Below are positions 54,369-63,165 of a DNA stretch of 64,000 nt, one piece after another (within the stretch, counting starts at the first letter, position 1; each line of letters opens with the position of its first letter). The notes under the pieces were generated by a model. That model was not told where the DNA came from, searched no databases, and worked only from the letters and a program-made list of their open reading frames with translations. Origin of the DNA: Pararhizobium_B sp963838155 (GTDB lineage: Bacteria; Pseudomonadota; Alphaproteobacteria; Rhizobiales; Rhizobiaceae); NCBI GenBank assembly GCA_963838155.1, contig CAWIQE010000017.1, forward strand, positions 1 to 64,000. The letters run 5' to 3'. Both the position numbers and the translations under genes were made by a program.

Positions 54369-56327
54369 ATGCGTTGCTTCACGGTGCTGGGACCGTCCCA
54401 GACGGGCAAATCCACGGTCATCGAGAAACTCGGGTCGCTCGAAGGCCGGCCGAACCTGACGACGACGCCCTACGGCCTCGGTCTCTGCGAATTCACCTTC
54501 CTCGGCGAGCCCTGGTGCGGACTGGATGCTCCGGGCTCCAACGAAGCGCTCGCACATGCCCAGGACGCTCTGCTGGCGAGCGATGCGGCGATCCTCTGCG
54601 TTTCGCCGGACCCCGACCAGGCGGTGCTCGCCGCACCCTATCTCCGGGTCGTCGAGGCGTCCGGGACGCCTTGCATCCTTTTCGTCAATCGCGTGGACGA
54701 GCCCCGGGGACGCCTGCGCGACATCGTGGCCGCGCTGCAGGCCTACAGCAGGCATCCCCTGGTGCTGCGGCAGATTCCGATTCGCGAGGGCGACAAGATC
54801 GTCGGAAGCTGCGACCTGATCTCCGAGCGGGCGTGGCGTTACCGGGAGGGCCAGCCTTCCGCCCTCGTGGAACTGCCGGCGGAACTCGTCGAGCGGGAGC
54901 ACGAAGCGAGAGCCGAAATGCTCGAGCACCTTTCGGAGTTCGACGACTGGCTTCTCGAGGAACTGGTCGAGGACAGGGAGCCCGCGAGCGACGCCGTCTA
55001 TGCGATTTCGTCCCGCGTCCTCAAGGAGAACCGGATCATCCCGGTGATGGTCGGTGCGGCGAGCCACGGAAACGGGATGATGCGGCTGATGAAGGCGCTG
55101 CGTCACGAAGCGCCTCCGGCGGCCAGCCTGCGCAAGCGTCTCGCGCTGGAAGCGGGCATGGACCAGGACGCGCTCATGGCGGTCAGCTTCCACGCGTTTC
55201 ATCGGCAGAGCGTCGGCAAGACGGTCCTGGTGCGCGCCTTCGCCGAGGGCATCAGGCAGGGCGCGACGCTGGCCGGCTCGGGTCTGGGCTCGGTGCAGGA
55301 CCCGGGAACGCAGCGGCCGTTCGCTTCCGGCGTGGTCGAGGCCGGCGCCATCTTCGCGGCCGTCAAGTCGGACCACCTGCCGATGCCGGCGCTGCTCGCG
55401 GCCGACCGATCCTTGCCGGCACCGGCCTGGACGACGCCGCCGACGCCCATGCTCGAACGCATCCTCGTGCCCGTCAACGAACGCGACGAGACCAAGCTGC
55501 CCGGCGTCCTGGCGCGACTGGCGGAGACCGATCACGGCCTCGTCGCCACCCAGCAGCAGGGGACGGGCGCGCAGATGGTCTGCGTGGAGGGGCCGGTGCA
55601 CCTGCGGGAGGTCTGCCGGCTGCTCGCCGAGGTCTTCAAGGTCGAGGTCACCGAAAGGGCACCCGACGCGGCCTATTGCGAGACGATCAGCAAGCCGGCG
55701 GAGGTGCACTACCGGCACCGCAAGCAGACGGGCGGGGCAGGGCAGTTCGCCGACGTCAAGCTGGTCGTCCACCCCACCGAACGCGGGTCGGGCTTCGCGT
55801 TTTCCGATACCGTCAAGGGCGGCGCCGTGCCGAAGAACTACATTCCGGCCGTCGAGGCCGGGGCGCGAGAGGCAATGGAGCACGGCCCGCTCGGCTTCCC
55901 CGTCATCGACGTCGGCGTGACGCTGACCGACGGCCAGCACCATTCGGTCGACAGCTCCGATTTCGCCTTCCGCGCCGCGGGTCGAATGGGCGTCAAGCAG
56001 GCATTGGAGCAGGCGACTTCCGTCCTCATGCAGCCGATCTACCGAATAGAGATCCACGTGCCGTCGATCCACTCCGGCGCACTCGTGCCGATCGTCTCGT
56101 CGTTTCGCGGGCAGGTGCTGGGCTTCGACCGGGAGGAAGGGGCCGAAGGCTGGGACGTCTTCCGCGCGCTCCTGCCGGGCGGCGCCCTCGACGACCTGTC
56201 GCATTCGCTGCGTGCGGCGACGCAAGGCATCGGCCATTTCTCCAAGACCTTCGATCATTACGACGAGGTCTACGGGAAGGAAGCCGACGCCGTCATCGTC
56301 GCCCACGGCGCCCGGGCGGCAAGCTGA
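54369..56327 (+). CDS. EF-G paralogue with degenerate GTPase motifs
   Basis: 652 residues with the five-domain order of EF-G. The P-loop is intact (GPSQTGKST, 8-16). Switch II reads DAPGSNEAL (about 53) where EF-G has DTPGH, so the catalytic histidine is replaced, and G4 is NRVD instead of NKxD. Domain IV retains HYRHRKQTGGAGQFADVKLV and PKNYIPAVEAG, and domain V RIEIHVPSIHSGALVPIVSS. It lacks part of the G' region, making it shorter than EF-G (about 700). Alphaproteobacteria commonly carry such a second EF-G-like gene apart from the str operon; its role is unknown (possibly ribosome recycling or rescue). It is not the housekeeping FusA. Confidence 0.85.
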   Translation: MRCFTVLGPSQTGKSTVIEKLGSLEGRPNLTTTPYGLGLCEFTFLGEPWCGLDAPGSNEALAHAQDALLASDAAILCVSPDPDQAVLAAPYLRVVEASGTPCILFVNRVDEPRGRLRDIVAALQAYSRHPLVLRQIPIREGDKIVGSCDLISERAWRYREGQPSALVELPAELVEREHEARAEMLEHLSEFDDWLLEELVEDREPASDAVYAISSRVLKENRIIPVMVGAASHGNGMMRLMKALRHEAPPAASLRKRLALEAGMDQDALMAVSFHAFHRQSVGKTVLVRAFAEGIRQGATLAGSGLGSVQDPGTQRPFASGVVEAGAIFAAVKSDHLPMPALLAADRSLPAPAWTTPPTPMLERILVPVNERDETKLPGVLARLAETDHGLVATQQQGTGAQMVCVEGPVHLREVCRLLAEVFKVEVTERAPDAAYCETISKPAEVHYRHRKQTGGAGQFADVKLVVHPTERGSGFAFSDTVKGGAVPKNYIPAVEAGAREAMEHGPLGFPVIDVGVTLTDGQHHSVDSSDFAFRAAGRMGVKQALEQATSVLMQPIYRIEIHVPSIHSGALVPIVSSFRGQVLGFDREEGAEGWDVFRALLPGGALDDLSHSLRAATQGIGHFSKTFDHYDEVYGKEADAVIVAHGARAAS

Positions 56328-56336
56328 CGGCGGACG

Positions 56337-57089
56337 TCATTTCGCCCGCGACAGCGCTTCCAACATCGCCTTGACGGCTTCCTCCGCCCTGTCGAGCGAC
56401 GCCTCGTCGCGGCTGCGGATGACGATCTGCGTGAAGAACGTCGCACCCTGGAAGCGGGGATAGGAGCCTATCGACACGCCCGGATGCGCCTTCTGGACCT
56501 CGGCGAGCGGCGTTCCGACGTCTCCCTCGCCGAAGGGGCAGTCGACGGCCCTGGAGAGGATCTTCGCACCCGTCCGCAGCTTCGGCAGGACCGCATCGAG
56601 CATCGCCTGGAAGACGGCCGGCACGCCGGCCATCACGAAGACGTTGCCGACGATGAAGCCCGGAGCCCGCGACACCCTGTTCTCGATGTGCGCGGCGCCG
56701 ACGGGCATGCGCGCCATGCGCCGGCGCGCCTCGGTGAATTCGATTCCGCGGGCGTCGTAGTGCTCCGCCAGGATCCTCAGGGCTTCCGGATCGTGGGTGC
56801 AGTCGACGCCGAATGCCTTGGCTACGGCATCCGCGGTGATGTCGTCGTGGGTCGGGCCGATTCCGCCGGAGGTGAAGACGTAGTCGTAGCGCGATCTCAG
56901 CGCGTCGAGCGCCTCGACAATGGCGTCCTGGACGTCCGGAACGATGCGCACTTCCATGAGGTCGATGCCCGAAACGGTCAGCGTTTCCGCCAGGTGGCCG
57001 ATATTCTTGTCCTTGGTTCGGCCCGACAGCAGCTCGTCGCCGATGGCGAGCATCGCCGCGGTGACGGGAGAATCGACGGAATGGGACAT
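56337..57089 (-). CDS. CinA/MoaB-type molybdopterin-binding-fold protein
   Basis: 250 residues from the ATG at 57089. It starts AAMLAIGDELLSGRTKDKN and has FTSGGIGPTHDDITADAVAK near residue 75 and MAGVPAVFQAMLDAVLP near 165, the MoCF-binding fold found in the N-terminal part of CinA. The C-terminal nicotinamide-nucleotide amidase domain of full CinA is absent. Such short forms are probably ADP-ribose or FAD pyrophosphatase-type nucleotide hydrolases (COG1058). It is convergent with the EF-G-like gene, with a 9-base gap. Confidence 0.88.
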   Translation of the reverse strand: MSHSVDSPVTAAMLAIGDELLSGRTKDKNIGHLAETLTVSGIDLMEVRIVPDVQDAIVEALDALRSRYDYVFTSGGIGPTHDDITADAVAKAFGVDCTHDPEALRILAEHYDARGIEFTEARRRMARMPVGAAHIENRVSRAPGFIVGNVFVMAGVPAVFQAMLDAVLPKLRTGAKILSRAVDCPFGEGDVGTPLAEVQKAHPGVSIGSYPRFQGATFFTQIVIRSRDEASLDRAEEAVKAMLEALSRAK

Positions 57090-57295
57090 CAGAACCTCTG
57101 GGATCGCGCGGCCGATCGCGCCTTTCGGCGGCAGATATACCGCAGGCGGCCGCCGGTGCAAGTCAGGCCGCTTCGGCCGGAGCGCTGAACGAACCGTTCG
57201 GCGGACGGACACTTTTCGCCCGGCGCCTCACCGCTAGGTCGTGAAGTGGAGGCTGCGGACAGTCCGCACCGCGAAATTCCGAGAGGAACTTGCGA

Positions 57296-57898
57296 ATGGC
57301 AAAGATACTCGTGCTCTATTATTCCAGCTGGGGCCACATGGAAAAGATGGCCAAGGCCGCCGCCGAAGGTGCGCGCGGCGCCGGCGCCGACGTCACCATC
57401 CGGCGGGCGCCGGAACTGGTTCCGGACGAGGTGGCAAAGGCCGCGCACTACAAGCTGGACCAGGATGCACCCGTCCTTTCCGATCCGCTGGAACTGGCCG
57501 ACTACGACGGCATCATATTCGGCGCGCCGACGCGCTACGGCATGATGTCGGCACAGATGAAGAACGTGCTGGACCAGACGGGCCCGCTCTGGGCGGAAGG
57601 CAAGCTGGTCGGCAAGGTCGGCTCTGTGATGTCCTCCTCGGCGACCCAGCACGGCGGGCAGGAGTCGACCATACTGTCCTTCCACACCGTCCTGCTCCAC
57701 CAGGGCATGGTGATCGTGGGGCTGCCCTACGCCTTCCAGGGCCAGATGGGCGTCGACGAGGTAAAGGGGGGTTCGCCCTACGGTGCCACCACCATCGCGG
57801 CCGGCGACGGGTCCCGGCCGCCGTCGGACACGGAACTCTCGGCCGCACGCTACCAGGGCGGCCACGTGGCGGCGATCACGGCGAAACTCGCGGCCTGA
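57296..57898 (+). CDS. wrbA: NAD(P)H:quinone oxidoreductase WrbA
   Basis: 200 residues from the ATG at 57296, with AGAGGA about 9 bases upstream. The flavodoxin-like FMN-binding loop is YYSSWGHMEKMA, the second loop GAPTRYGMMSAQMKNVLDQT, and the WrbA-specific segments SSSATQHGGQESTI and SPYGATTIAAGDGS follow. It reduces quinones by two electrons, protecting against redox cycling. The length and motifs are those of type IV quinone reductases. Confidence 0.95.
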   Translation: MAKILVLYYSSWGHMEKMAKAAAEGARGAGADVTIRRAPELVPDEVAKAAHYKLDQDAPVLSDPLELADYDGIIFGAPTRYGMMSAQMKNVLDQTGPLWAEGKLVGKVGSVMSSSATQHGGQESTILSFHTVLLHQGMVIVGLPYAFQGQMGVDEVKGGSPYGATTIAAGDGSRPPSDTELSAARYQGGHVAAITAKLAA

Positions 57899-57917
57899 CG
57901 CCGGCTTCTTGGGCCAT

Positions 57918-57940
57918 CCCCCGGGACGACGGCCCGGGGG
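57918..57940. terminator. Hairpin between convergent wrbA and livF
   Basis: Perfect 8-bp stem CCCCCGGG / CCCGGGGG with a 7-base loop in the 61-base gap. No T-run; possible bidirectional transcript end. Confidence 0.45.
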
Positions 57941-57959
57941 CAGGTCGCACAGGACCCCG

Positions 57960-58658
57960 TCAAACGCCCAGATAGCGCTGGAGCACCTCTGGGTTCCTGC
58001 GGATTTCGTCCGCGGAGCCTTCGTGGACGACGTGCCCGTTGTTGATGATGTAGACGCGATCGGCGAGCTGCAGCGTTGCCGCGATGTTCTGCTCGACGAG
58101 CACGATCGTCTGACCCTCCTCCACGAGACGCCTGCAGGCGCTCATGAGATCCTGGACGATCACGGGCGCGAGGCCCTCGAACGGCTCGTCGAGAAGGACG
58201 ATCTTGGGGTCGCGCACGAGCGCGCGTGCGATCGCCAGCATCTGCTGTTCGCCGCCGGACAGGTCGGTTCCGCGGCTGCGCTTGCGTTCGGCGAGCCGGG
58301 GAAAGAGTTCGTAGATGCGCTCGATCGGCCAGGCGTTCGCCGCCGTCAGCCGTGCGAGGACGATGTTCTCCTCGACGTCGAGGCTCCCGAAGATGCGTCG
58401 CTCCTCGGGGACGAGCTGCATGCCCCTCTGGGCGATCGCGTGGGCCTTCTTGCCGGCGAGGTTCTCGCCGTCGAGCACGACCGAGCCGGAGCGCGGAGTG
58501 ACCATGCCCATGAGGCTCTTCAGCGTGGTGCTCTTGCCTGCGCCGTTCCGGCCGAGGAGGGCGACGACCTCGTGTGCCTCGACCTTCAGGTCCACGTCGA
58601 AGAGGATGTGGGAATCGCCGTAGTAGCTGTTCAGCTTGTCGACTTCGAGTAGGCTCAT
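57960..58658 (-). CDS. livF: Branched-chain amino-acid-type ABC transporter ATPase LivF
   Basis: 232 residues. Walker A LLGRNGAGKSTT (about 34-45), Q-loop region, ABC signature LSGGEQQMLAIARAL (about 133), Walker B KIVLLDEPFEGLAP and the H-loop VLVEQN (Gln-Asn type, typical of LivF). It is the second ATPase of the HAAT uptake transporter on the cytoplasmic side. Its ATG overlaps the stop of the livM-livG gene (ATGA). Last gene of the liv operon. Confidence 0.93.
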   Translation of the reverse strand: MSLLEVDKLNSYYGDSHILFDVDLKVEAHEVVALLGRNGAGKSTTLKSLMGMVTPRSGSVVLDGENLAGKKAHAIAQRGMQLVPEERRIFGSLDVEENIVLARLTAANAWPIERIYELFPRLAERKRSRGTDLSGGEQQMLAIARALVRDPKIVLLDEPFEGLAPVIVQDLMSACRRLVEEGQTIVLVEQNIAATLQLADRVYIINNGHVVHEGSADEIRRNPEVLQRYLGV

Positions 58659-60488
58659 TCGTCGTGTACCCCGCCGAGATAGGCTTCCTGGACGGTCGGG
58701 TTGTTCTTGATCTCCTCGGGCGTGCCTTCCACGAGCACTTCGCCTTCGCGCAGAACGGTGATCGATTCGGCCAGTTCGAAGATAGCATCCATGTCGTGGT
58801 CAATGACGATCATCGTGCGGCCCCTTCGGATCGACTTGAGAAGCTGCACCGTCTCGACGCGCTCGCGCGGGCTCATGCCGGCCAGCGGCTCGTCCAGCAG
58901 CAGGAGCTTCGGCGAGGTCGCGAGCGCCAGGCCGATTTCCAGGCGCCGCTTTTCGCCATAGGCGAGTTCGGAGACCGGCAGGTCGGCGCGCGCGGTCAGC
59001 CGGACCAGCGCCAGCGTCTCCTCCACCTGCTGGTCGAGACCCTTCACGCTATCGGTGCTCTTCAGGAGATCCAGCTTGAACTTTCCGCGCTTGGACAGGG
59101 CGGCGATCGTGAGATTTCTCGCGGACCGACAGCCGGGAGAAGAGCTGGTTGACCTGGTAGCTCTTCGTCAGGCCGAGCTGGCAGACATCGGTGACGCCGA
59201 GCGCGGTGATCTCCTCGCCCTCGAAGACGATCCGTCCGGAGGTCGGGGGTATCTCGCAGGTCAGCATCTTGAAGAACGTGCTCTTGCCGGCGCCGTTCGG
59301 GCCGATGATGCCGCGCAGTTCGCCGCGGCGCACGGTGAAATCGATGTCCTTGTTGGCGACGAGGCCACCGTAGCGCTTGCTGATCCGTTCCGCCTGGAGA
59401 ATGGGCTCTCCGAGCTCGACGGGTTCGAGGGGAGCCAATTCGGCATCGGTCGCGCCGGCCGAGGTCGGACCGAGTGCGTCCACCTCGTCGGACTCGGCGG
59501 CTTCGTGCGCCTTGCCCCGGTTGCGGGACCATGCGTAGAGGTCGACGATCCCGCCGACGATCCCGTGGCGCAGGAAGACGACCAGCAGCACGAACACGAT
59601 ACCCAGCACCAGTTTCCACGTGGCGCCGAGATGCAGCGTGGTCTGGAAGAAATCGCTGAGATAGAGCCAGACGGTCGCCCCGACGAGCGGCCCGAACAGC
59701 GTTCCGGCGCCGCCGATGGCGGTCTGCATCACCAGCTGGCCCGAGGTATCGAACATGAACGCGTCGGGCGGCATGAACCCCTGCATGACGCCGAGGAGGC
59801 CGCCTGCGAAACCCGCATAGGCCGCAGCGACGACGAAAGCGATGTGCTTGTAAGCCTGGATGTTGTGGCCGACCGCCTGCGCCCTGAGCGGATTCTCGCG
59901 GATGGCCCGCAGGATGTGGCCGACGGGCGAGCGGACAATTCGCAGCGCCAGCACCATGCCGATGAAAAACCAGAAGGCCAGGAAGGCGTACATCGACCAG
60001 TCGCTGTCGAGGCGGATGGTGGTGAAGCCGAGATTGAACGAGGGCGTGGGGACGCCCGGCAGCCCGTTCTCTCCACCGGTGAAGTCCGACAAGGGACTGA
60101 ACTCCAGGAAATAGAACATTTCCGCGATCGCCACGGTTATCATGGCGAAATAGATCCCGGTCCGGCGCAATGCGATGAAGCCGATCACGTATCCCACGAG
60201 TGCCGCCACGATCGCGCCGATGAAGATCGCCACCACCACGTAGGGGAAGCCGAGCCTCGTCATCAGATAGGCCGCGAACATGCCGCCCGTACCGAAGAAC
60301 GCCGACTGGCCGAAGGACAGGAGCCCGGTGAAGCCGAAGAGGATGTCGAAACCGAGCCCGAACAGGGCCCAGATCAGGATCCTGTTCATCGTGTTGGGCG
60401 AGAAATCGAGAAGCGGCAGCACGAAGGGTGCCGCGACGAGCGCGACGGCGGTGAGCAGCTCGATAAGATAGGAGCGTTGTTTGAACAT
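58655..60488 (-). pseudogene. livM-livG: LivM-LivG fusion (permease + ATPase) with one-base frameshift
   Basis: Two frames encode one protein. Residues 1-330 are a LivM permease (about nine membrane segments, FGLGFDILFGFTGLLSFGQS). After a linker, a LivG ATPase starts (ERISKRYGGLVANKDIDFTV, Walker A GPNGAGKST). The frame breaks after LFSRLSVRE: the mRNA reads GAG-AAA-TCT, and with one A fewer it becomes ENLTIAALSKRGKF and continues through SELAYGEKRRLEIG, LLLLDEPLAGMSP and VIDHDMD to the stop at 58655. The total minus one base is 611 codons, the size of known LivM-LivG fusions. The extra base is one of T 59115-59117. As written, the ATPase is truncated; a sequencing error is equally possible. 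Confidence 0.85.
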
Positions 60489-60501
60489 CAGTCGACCGTG
60501 A

Positions 60502-61389
60502 TCATTCGCGGCCGGCCGTGCCGAGCAGCCCGTAGGGACGGAGCACGAGCACGAGCGTCATCGCGGCAAAGAGCATGACATAGGAATAGCCGGGATTGAA
60601 CATCGAGGTGATGCTGATGATCTCGCCGGCAATGAGGCCGCCGATGATGGCACCCGGAAACGAACCGACGCCGCCTATGACGACCACCACGAAGGTCTGC
60701 ACCAGGATGGCCTCGCCGACGTCCGGGGCGATGGAGACGACCGGGGCGTTGACGATGCCCGCGAAGCCGGCGGCCATGGCCCCGATGCCGAACACGAGCA
60801 TGAAGACCTTGTAGACGTCGATGCCGAGGGCATCGACCATAGCCGAATCCTCGATGCCCGCCCGCACGATCATGCCGATGCGGGTGCGGTAGAGCACGAC
60901 ATAGAGCGCAAGCAGGGCCACCGCGACGATGCCGAGCAGCGCCAGGCGGTAGGTCGGGTAGAACATGAAGCCGAGATTGACGATCCCGACGAAGGGCGGG
61001 GGCGGCGGCACCATCTTGGACAGGCTGCCGAAGAAGAAACGCACGGCCTCGACGAAGACGATGCTCAAGCCGAACGTCACCAGGATCTGGTCCTCGTGCG
61101 GCCGGTCGTAGAAGGAGCGGATGATGCCACGCTCCACGATCACGCCGACGAGCATGACGAAAAGCGATCCTGCGACGACGGCGACGAGGTAGGAGTTCGT
61201 GTAGCTGAACGCCACCCAGCCGGCATAGCCGCCGAGCATGAACATCGCACCGTGCGCGAGATTGAGGACGCCGAGCGTCCCGTAGATGATGGTCAGGCCC
61301 GACGAAATCAGCGCCAGCAGTGCGCCGAGCACGAGCCCGTTGAAGCATTGCGATACGAATGTGGCCCAGTTGATCACGCTGTCGTCCAA
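60502..61389 (-). CDS. livH: Branched-chain amino-acid-type ABC permease LivH
   Basis: 295 residues with about eight membrane segments. The N-terminal LVLGALLALISSGLTIIYGT and NLAHGAMFMLGGY are the LivH hallmark; the permease loop motif near VIGGVGSFPGAIIGGLIAGE contacts the ATPases. The stop lies 13 bases before the livM-livG start, so they are co-transcribed. It forms the inner-membrane channel with LivM for uptake of branched-chain or related amino acids, amides or urea-type substrates. Confidence 0.93.
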   Translation of the reverse strand: MDDSVINWATFVSQCFNGLVLGALLALISSGLTIIYGTLGVLNLAHGAMFMLGGYAGWVAFSYTNSYLVAVVAGSLFVMLVGVIVERGIIRSFYDRPHEDQILVTFGLSIVFVEAVRFFFGSLSKMVPPPPPFVGIVNLGFMFYPTYRLALLGIVAVALLALYVVLYRTRIGMIVRAGIEDSAMVDALGIDVYKVFMLVFGIGAMAAGFAGIVNAPVVSIAPDVGEAILVQTFVVVVIGGVGSFPGAIIGGLIAGEIISITSMFNPGYSYVMLFAAMTLVLVLRPYGLLGTAGRE

Positions 61390-61432
61390 GGTTTATCGCG
61401 ATGAAGGGCAGGGCCGTCGACCCTGGCCGGTC

Positions 61433-61460
61433 GTCGCGCACCGGACGTCCGGTACGCGAC
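61433..61460. repeat. Intercistronic inverted repeat between livK and livH
   Basis: GTCGCGCACCGGAC / GTCCGGTACGCGAC, a 14-bp palindrome with one mismatch and no loop. First (livH-proximal) of two hairpins in the 182-base gap. Confidence 0.6.
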
Positions 61461-61526
61461 GGTCGTGTGGCCGGGTCCGAAGAGGCGGGCGCGCGCGCTC
61501 GCCCCCCGGGGTCCGGCCGGGATCGG

Positions 61527-61561
61527 GGATCTTCGCCGCGAGCGGATCGCGGCGAAGATCC
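61527..61561 (-). terminator. Strong hairpin directly after livK
   Basis: Perfect 14-bp stem GGATCTTCGCCGCG / CGCGGCGAAGATCC with a 7-base loop, 11 bases past the livK stop; no T-run. It probably stabilises the livK message or partly terminates, giving more binding protein than permease. Confidence 0.6.
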
Positions 61562-61571
61562 GGTTGCGGCG

Positions 61572-62933
61572 TCAGCTGTATGGGCCGAGATTGCAGCCGA
61601 ACGCGTCCGGCTTCTGCATCAGGCCTTCGCCCGGCACGACCTCCAGGACCTCCCAGAAGTCCTCCTTGTTCTTCATGTCCGCCGGCTTCTTGCCGCGAAC
61701 GATGATGACCGGGCGCACGAGCTGGTGATCCTCGGGACGGAAATGCACGTCGCCCACCATGGACGGGATCGTTTCGCCCTTCTCGTACTGCTTGATCACG
61801 TCGGGCGGATAGAAGCTGCCGGCCTCGGAGACCATCCGCGCCCACATGGCGAATTGCATGTAGGCGTTTTCCGCACCCCACTCGGGCCGGTAGCCGAATT
61901 TCTTGTTGAATTCGTCGACGAACATCTTCGCCAGCGGGTACTTGTCCTCGAGGGTCCACCAGAAATCCGTGGCTGCAAAGACGCCCTGCGTGAGTTCGGC
62001 GCCGACTTCCTTCGCCAGGAACGGGATCTGGTAGGGGACCACCATGGTCATCTGCGGCGTGAGGCCGAACTGCTTGGCCTGCTGGATCGACAGCACGGCG
62101 TCGCGGCCCCAGTTGACGTTGACGATGAACTCGGCGCCCGAATTGGCGATGTTGGTGAGGTACTGGCTGAAGTCCTGGGTACCGAGCGGCGACACCTGGT
62201 TGGTCACCATCTTCCACCCGCCGTTCTGGGAAAGATAGTCGTTCACCGACTTCGTGACCGTGTGGCCGTAGGTGTAGTCCGGCGTCATGAACGCGGCCTT
62301 GCGGTTCTTGCCGAACTGCTTGATCAGGACCGGCCCGATCGCCGCGGCGGCCGTCTGGCCGTAGAAGCACTGGCGGAAGGAGTAGCGCGTGCAGTCCTTG
62401 CCGGTGGTGTCGTTGGAGCCCGAGATCGCGACCAGGTAGAGGATCTTCTCGCGCTCGGCGAACTTGTTGAGCGCCACCGCGACGGCCGACGAGGTCGAGC
62501 CGGTCATGGCGATGATCTTGTCTTCGTTGATGAAGCGCTGCTGCTCCTGGACGGCGTTGTTCGGCTTGGCGCCGGAATCGGCGACCGCCAGCTTGACCTG
62601 CTTGCCGAGAAGTCCCTTGGAGACCTTCGGCGCGATCTTCTTGATCAGGTCGTTGCCTTCGTTGATGTGCTGGACGGCAAGCTGCATGCCCTTCAGCTCG
62701 TCCTCGCCCTGCACCGCATAGGCGCCGGTCCGCGGCACGGTGGCGCCGATGGTGACGGTGTCGCCCTTGCTGCCTTCGGGCCAGGTGCCGAGCGGCTTCT
62801 GGTCGGCCGCGAAGACGGGCGTGAACATCGGCGGCAGCATGCTGCTTCCCGCGGCGATGCCCGCACCTGCGAGCAGAACCGACCGTCGAGTCAGGCCCTT
62901 GCCGGACTTGGAGTCGGAATTGTGATCGGTCAT
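61572..62933 (-). CDS. livK: ABC transporter substrate-binding protein (HAAT family)
   Basis: 453 residues from the ATG at 62933 with GGGAGGAATAAA upstream. The signal peptide is of twin-arginine type (LTRRSVLLAGAGIAAGSSML, then TPVFAADQ). The mature part is a type I periplasmic binding protein (Peripla_BP_6): TVTIGATVPRTGAYAVQGED, MTGSTSSAVAVALNKFAERE and FMTPDYTYGHTVTK. It captures the substrate of the liv transporter. The ligand cannot be predicted; sequences of this branch are often annotated for branched-chain amino acids. First gene of the operon livK-livH-livMG-livF. Confidence 0.92.
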   Translation of the reverse strand: MTDHNSDSKSGKGLTRRSVLLAGAGIAAGSSMLPPMFTPVFAADQKPLGTWPEGSKGDTVTIGATVPRTGAYAVQGEDELKGMQLAVQHINEGNDLIKKIAPKVSKGLLGKQVKLAVADSGAKPNNAVQEQQRFINEDKIIAMTGSTSSAVAVALNKFAEREKILYLVAISGSNDTTGKDCTRYSFRQCFYGQTAAAAIGPVLIKQFGKNRKAAFMTPDYTYGHTVTKSVNDYLSQNGGWKMVTNQVSPLGTQDFSQYLTNIANSGAEFIVNVNWGRDAVLSIQQAKQFGLTPQMTMVVPYQIPFLAKEVGAELTQGVFAATDFWWTLEDKYPLAKMFVDEFNKKFGYRPEWGAENAYMQFAMWARMVSEAGSFYPPDVIKQYEKGETIPSMVGDVHFRPEDHQLVRPVIIVRGKKPADMKNKEDFWEVLEVVPGEGLMQKPDAFGCNLGPYS

Positions 62934-63165
62934 TTTATTCCTCCCGATTAATTTCTCTTTCCGAAACCCGATCGCCCTTCGCGGTGCTCCTCCTGGAAGG
63001 GTCGAGGCTTCCTGCGGCCAAGGTTGCCCCGGCTGCATGGGCGCCCATTTGGGCCCTCGGGCGGAGGTTCGTCAATTCCACTTTCGTTTCAGACGCCCGG
63101 CCGCCGCAACCACGCCGCAAGCTTCTTGATCCGCCGGATTTTTCCGGTTAGGCATGCCTTGGTGC

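Noticed and set aside
59105..59130. Programmed frameshift in livM-livG
   Set aside because: No canonical slippery heptamer or obvious stimulatory structure; a mutation or sequencing error is simpler.
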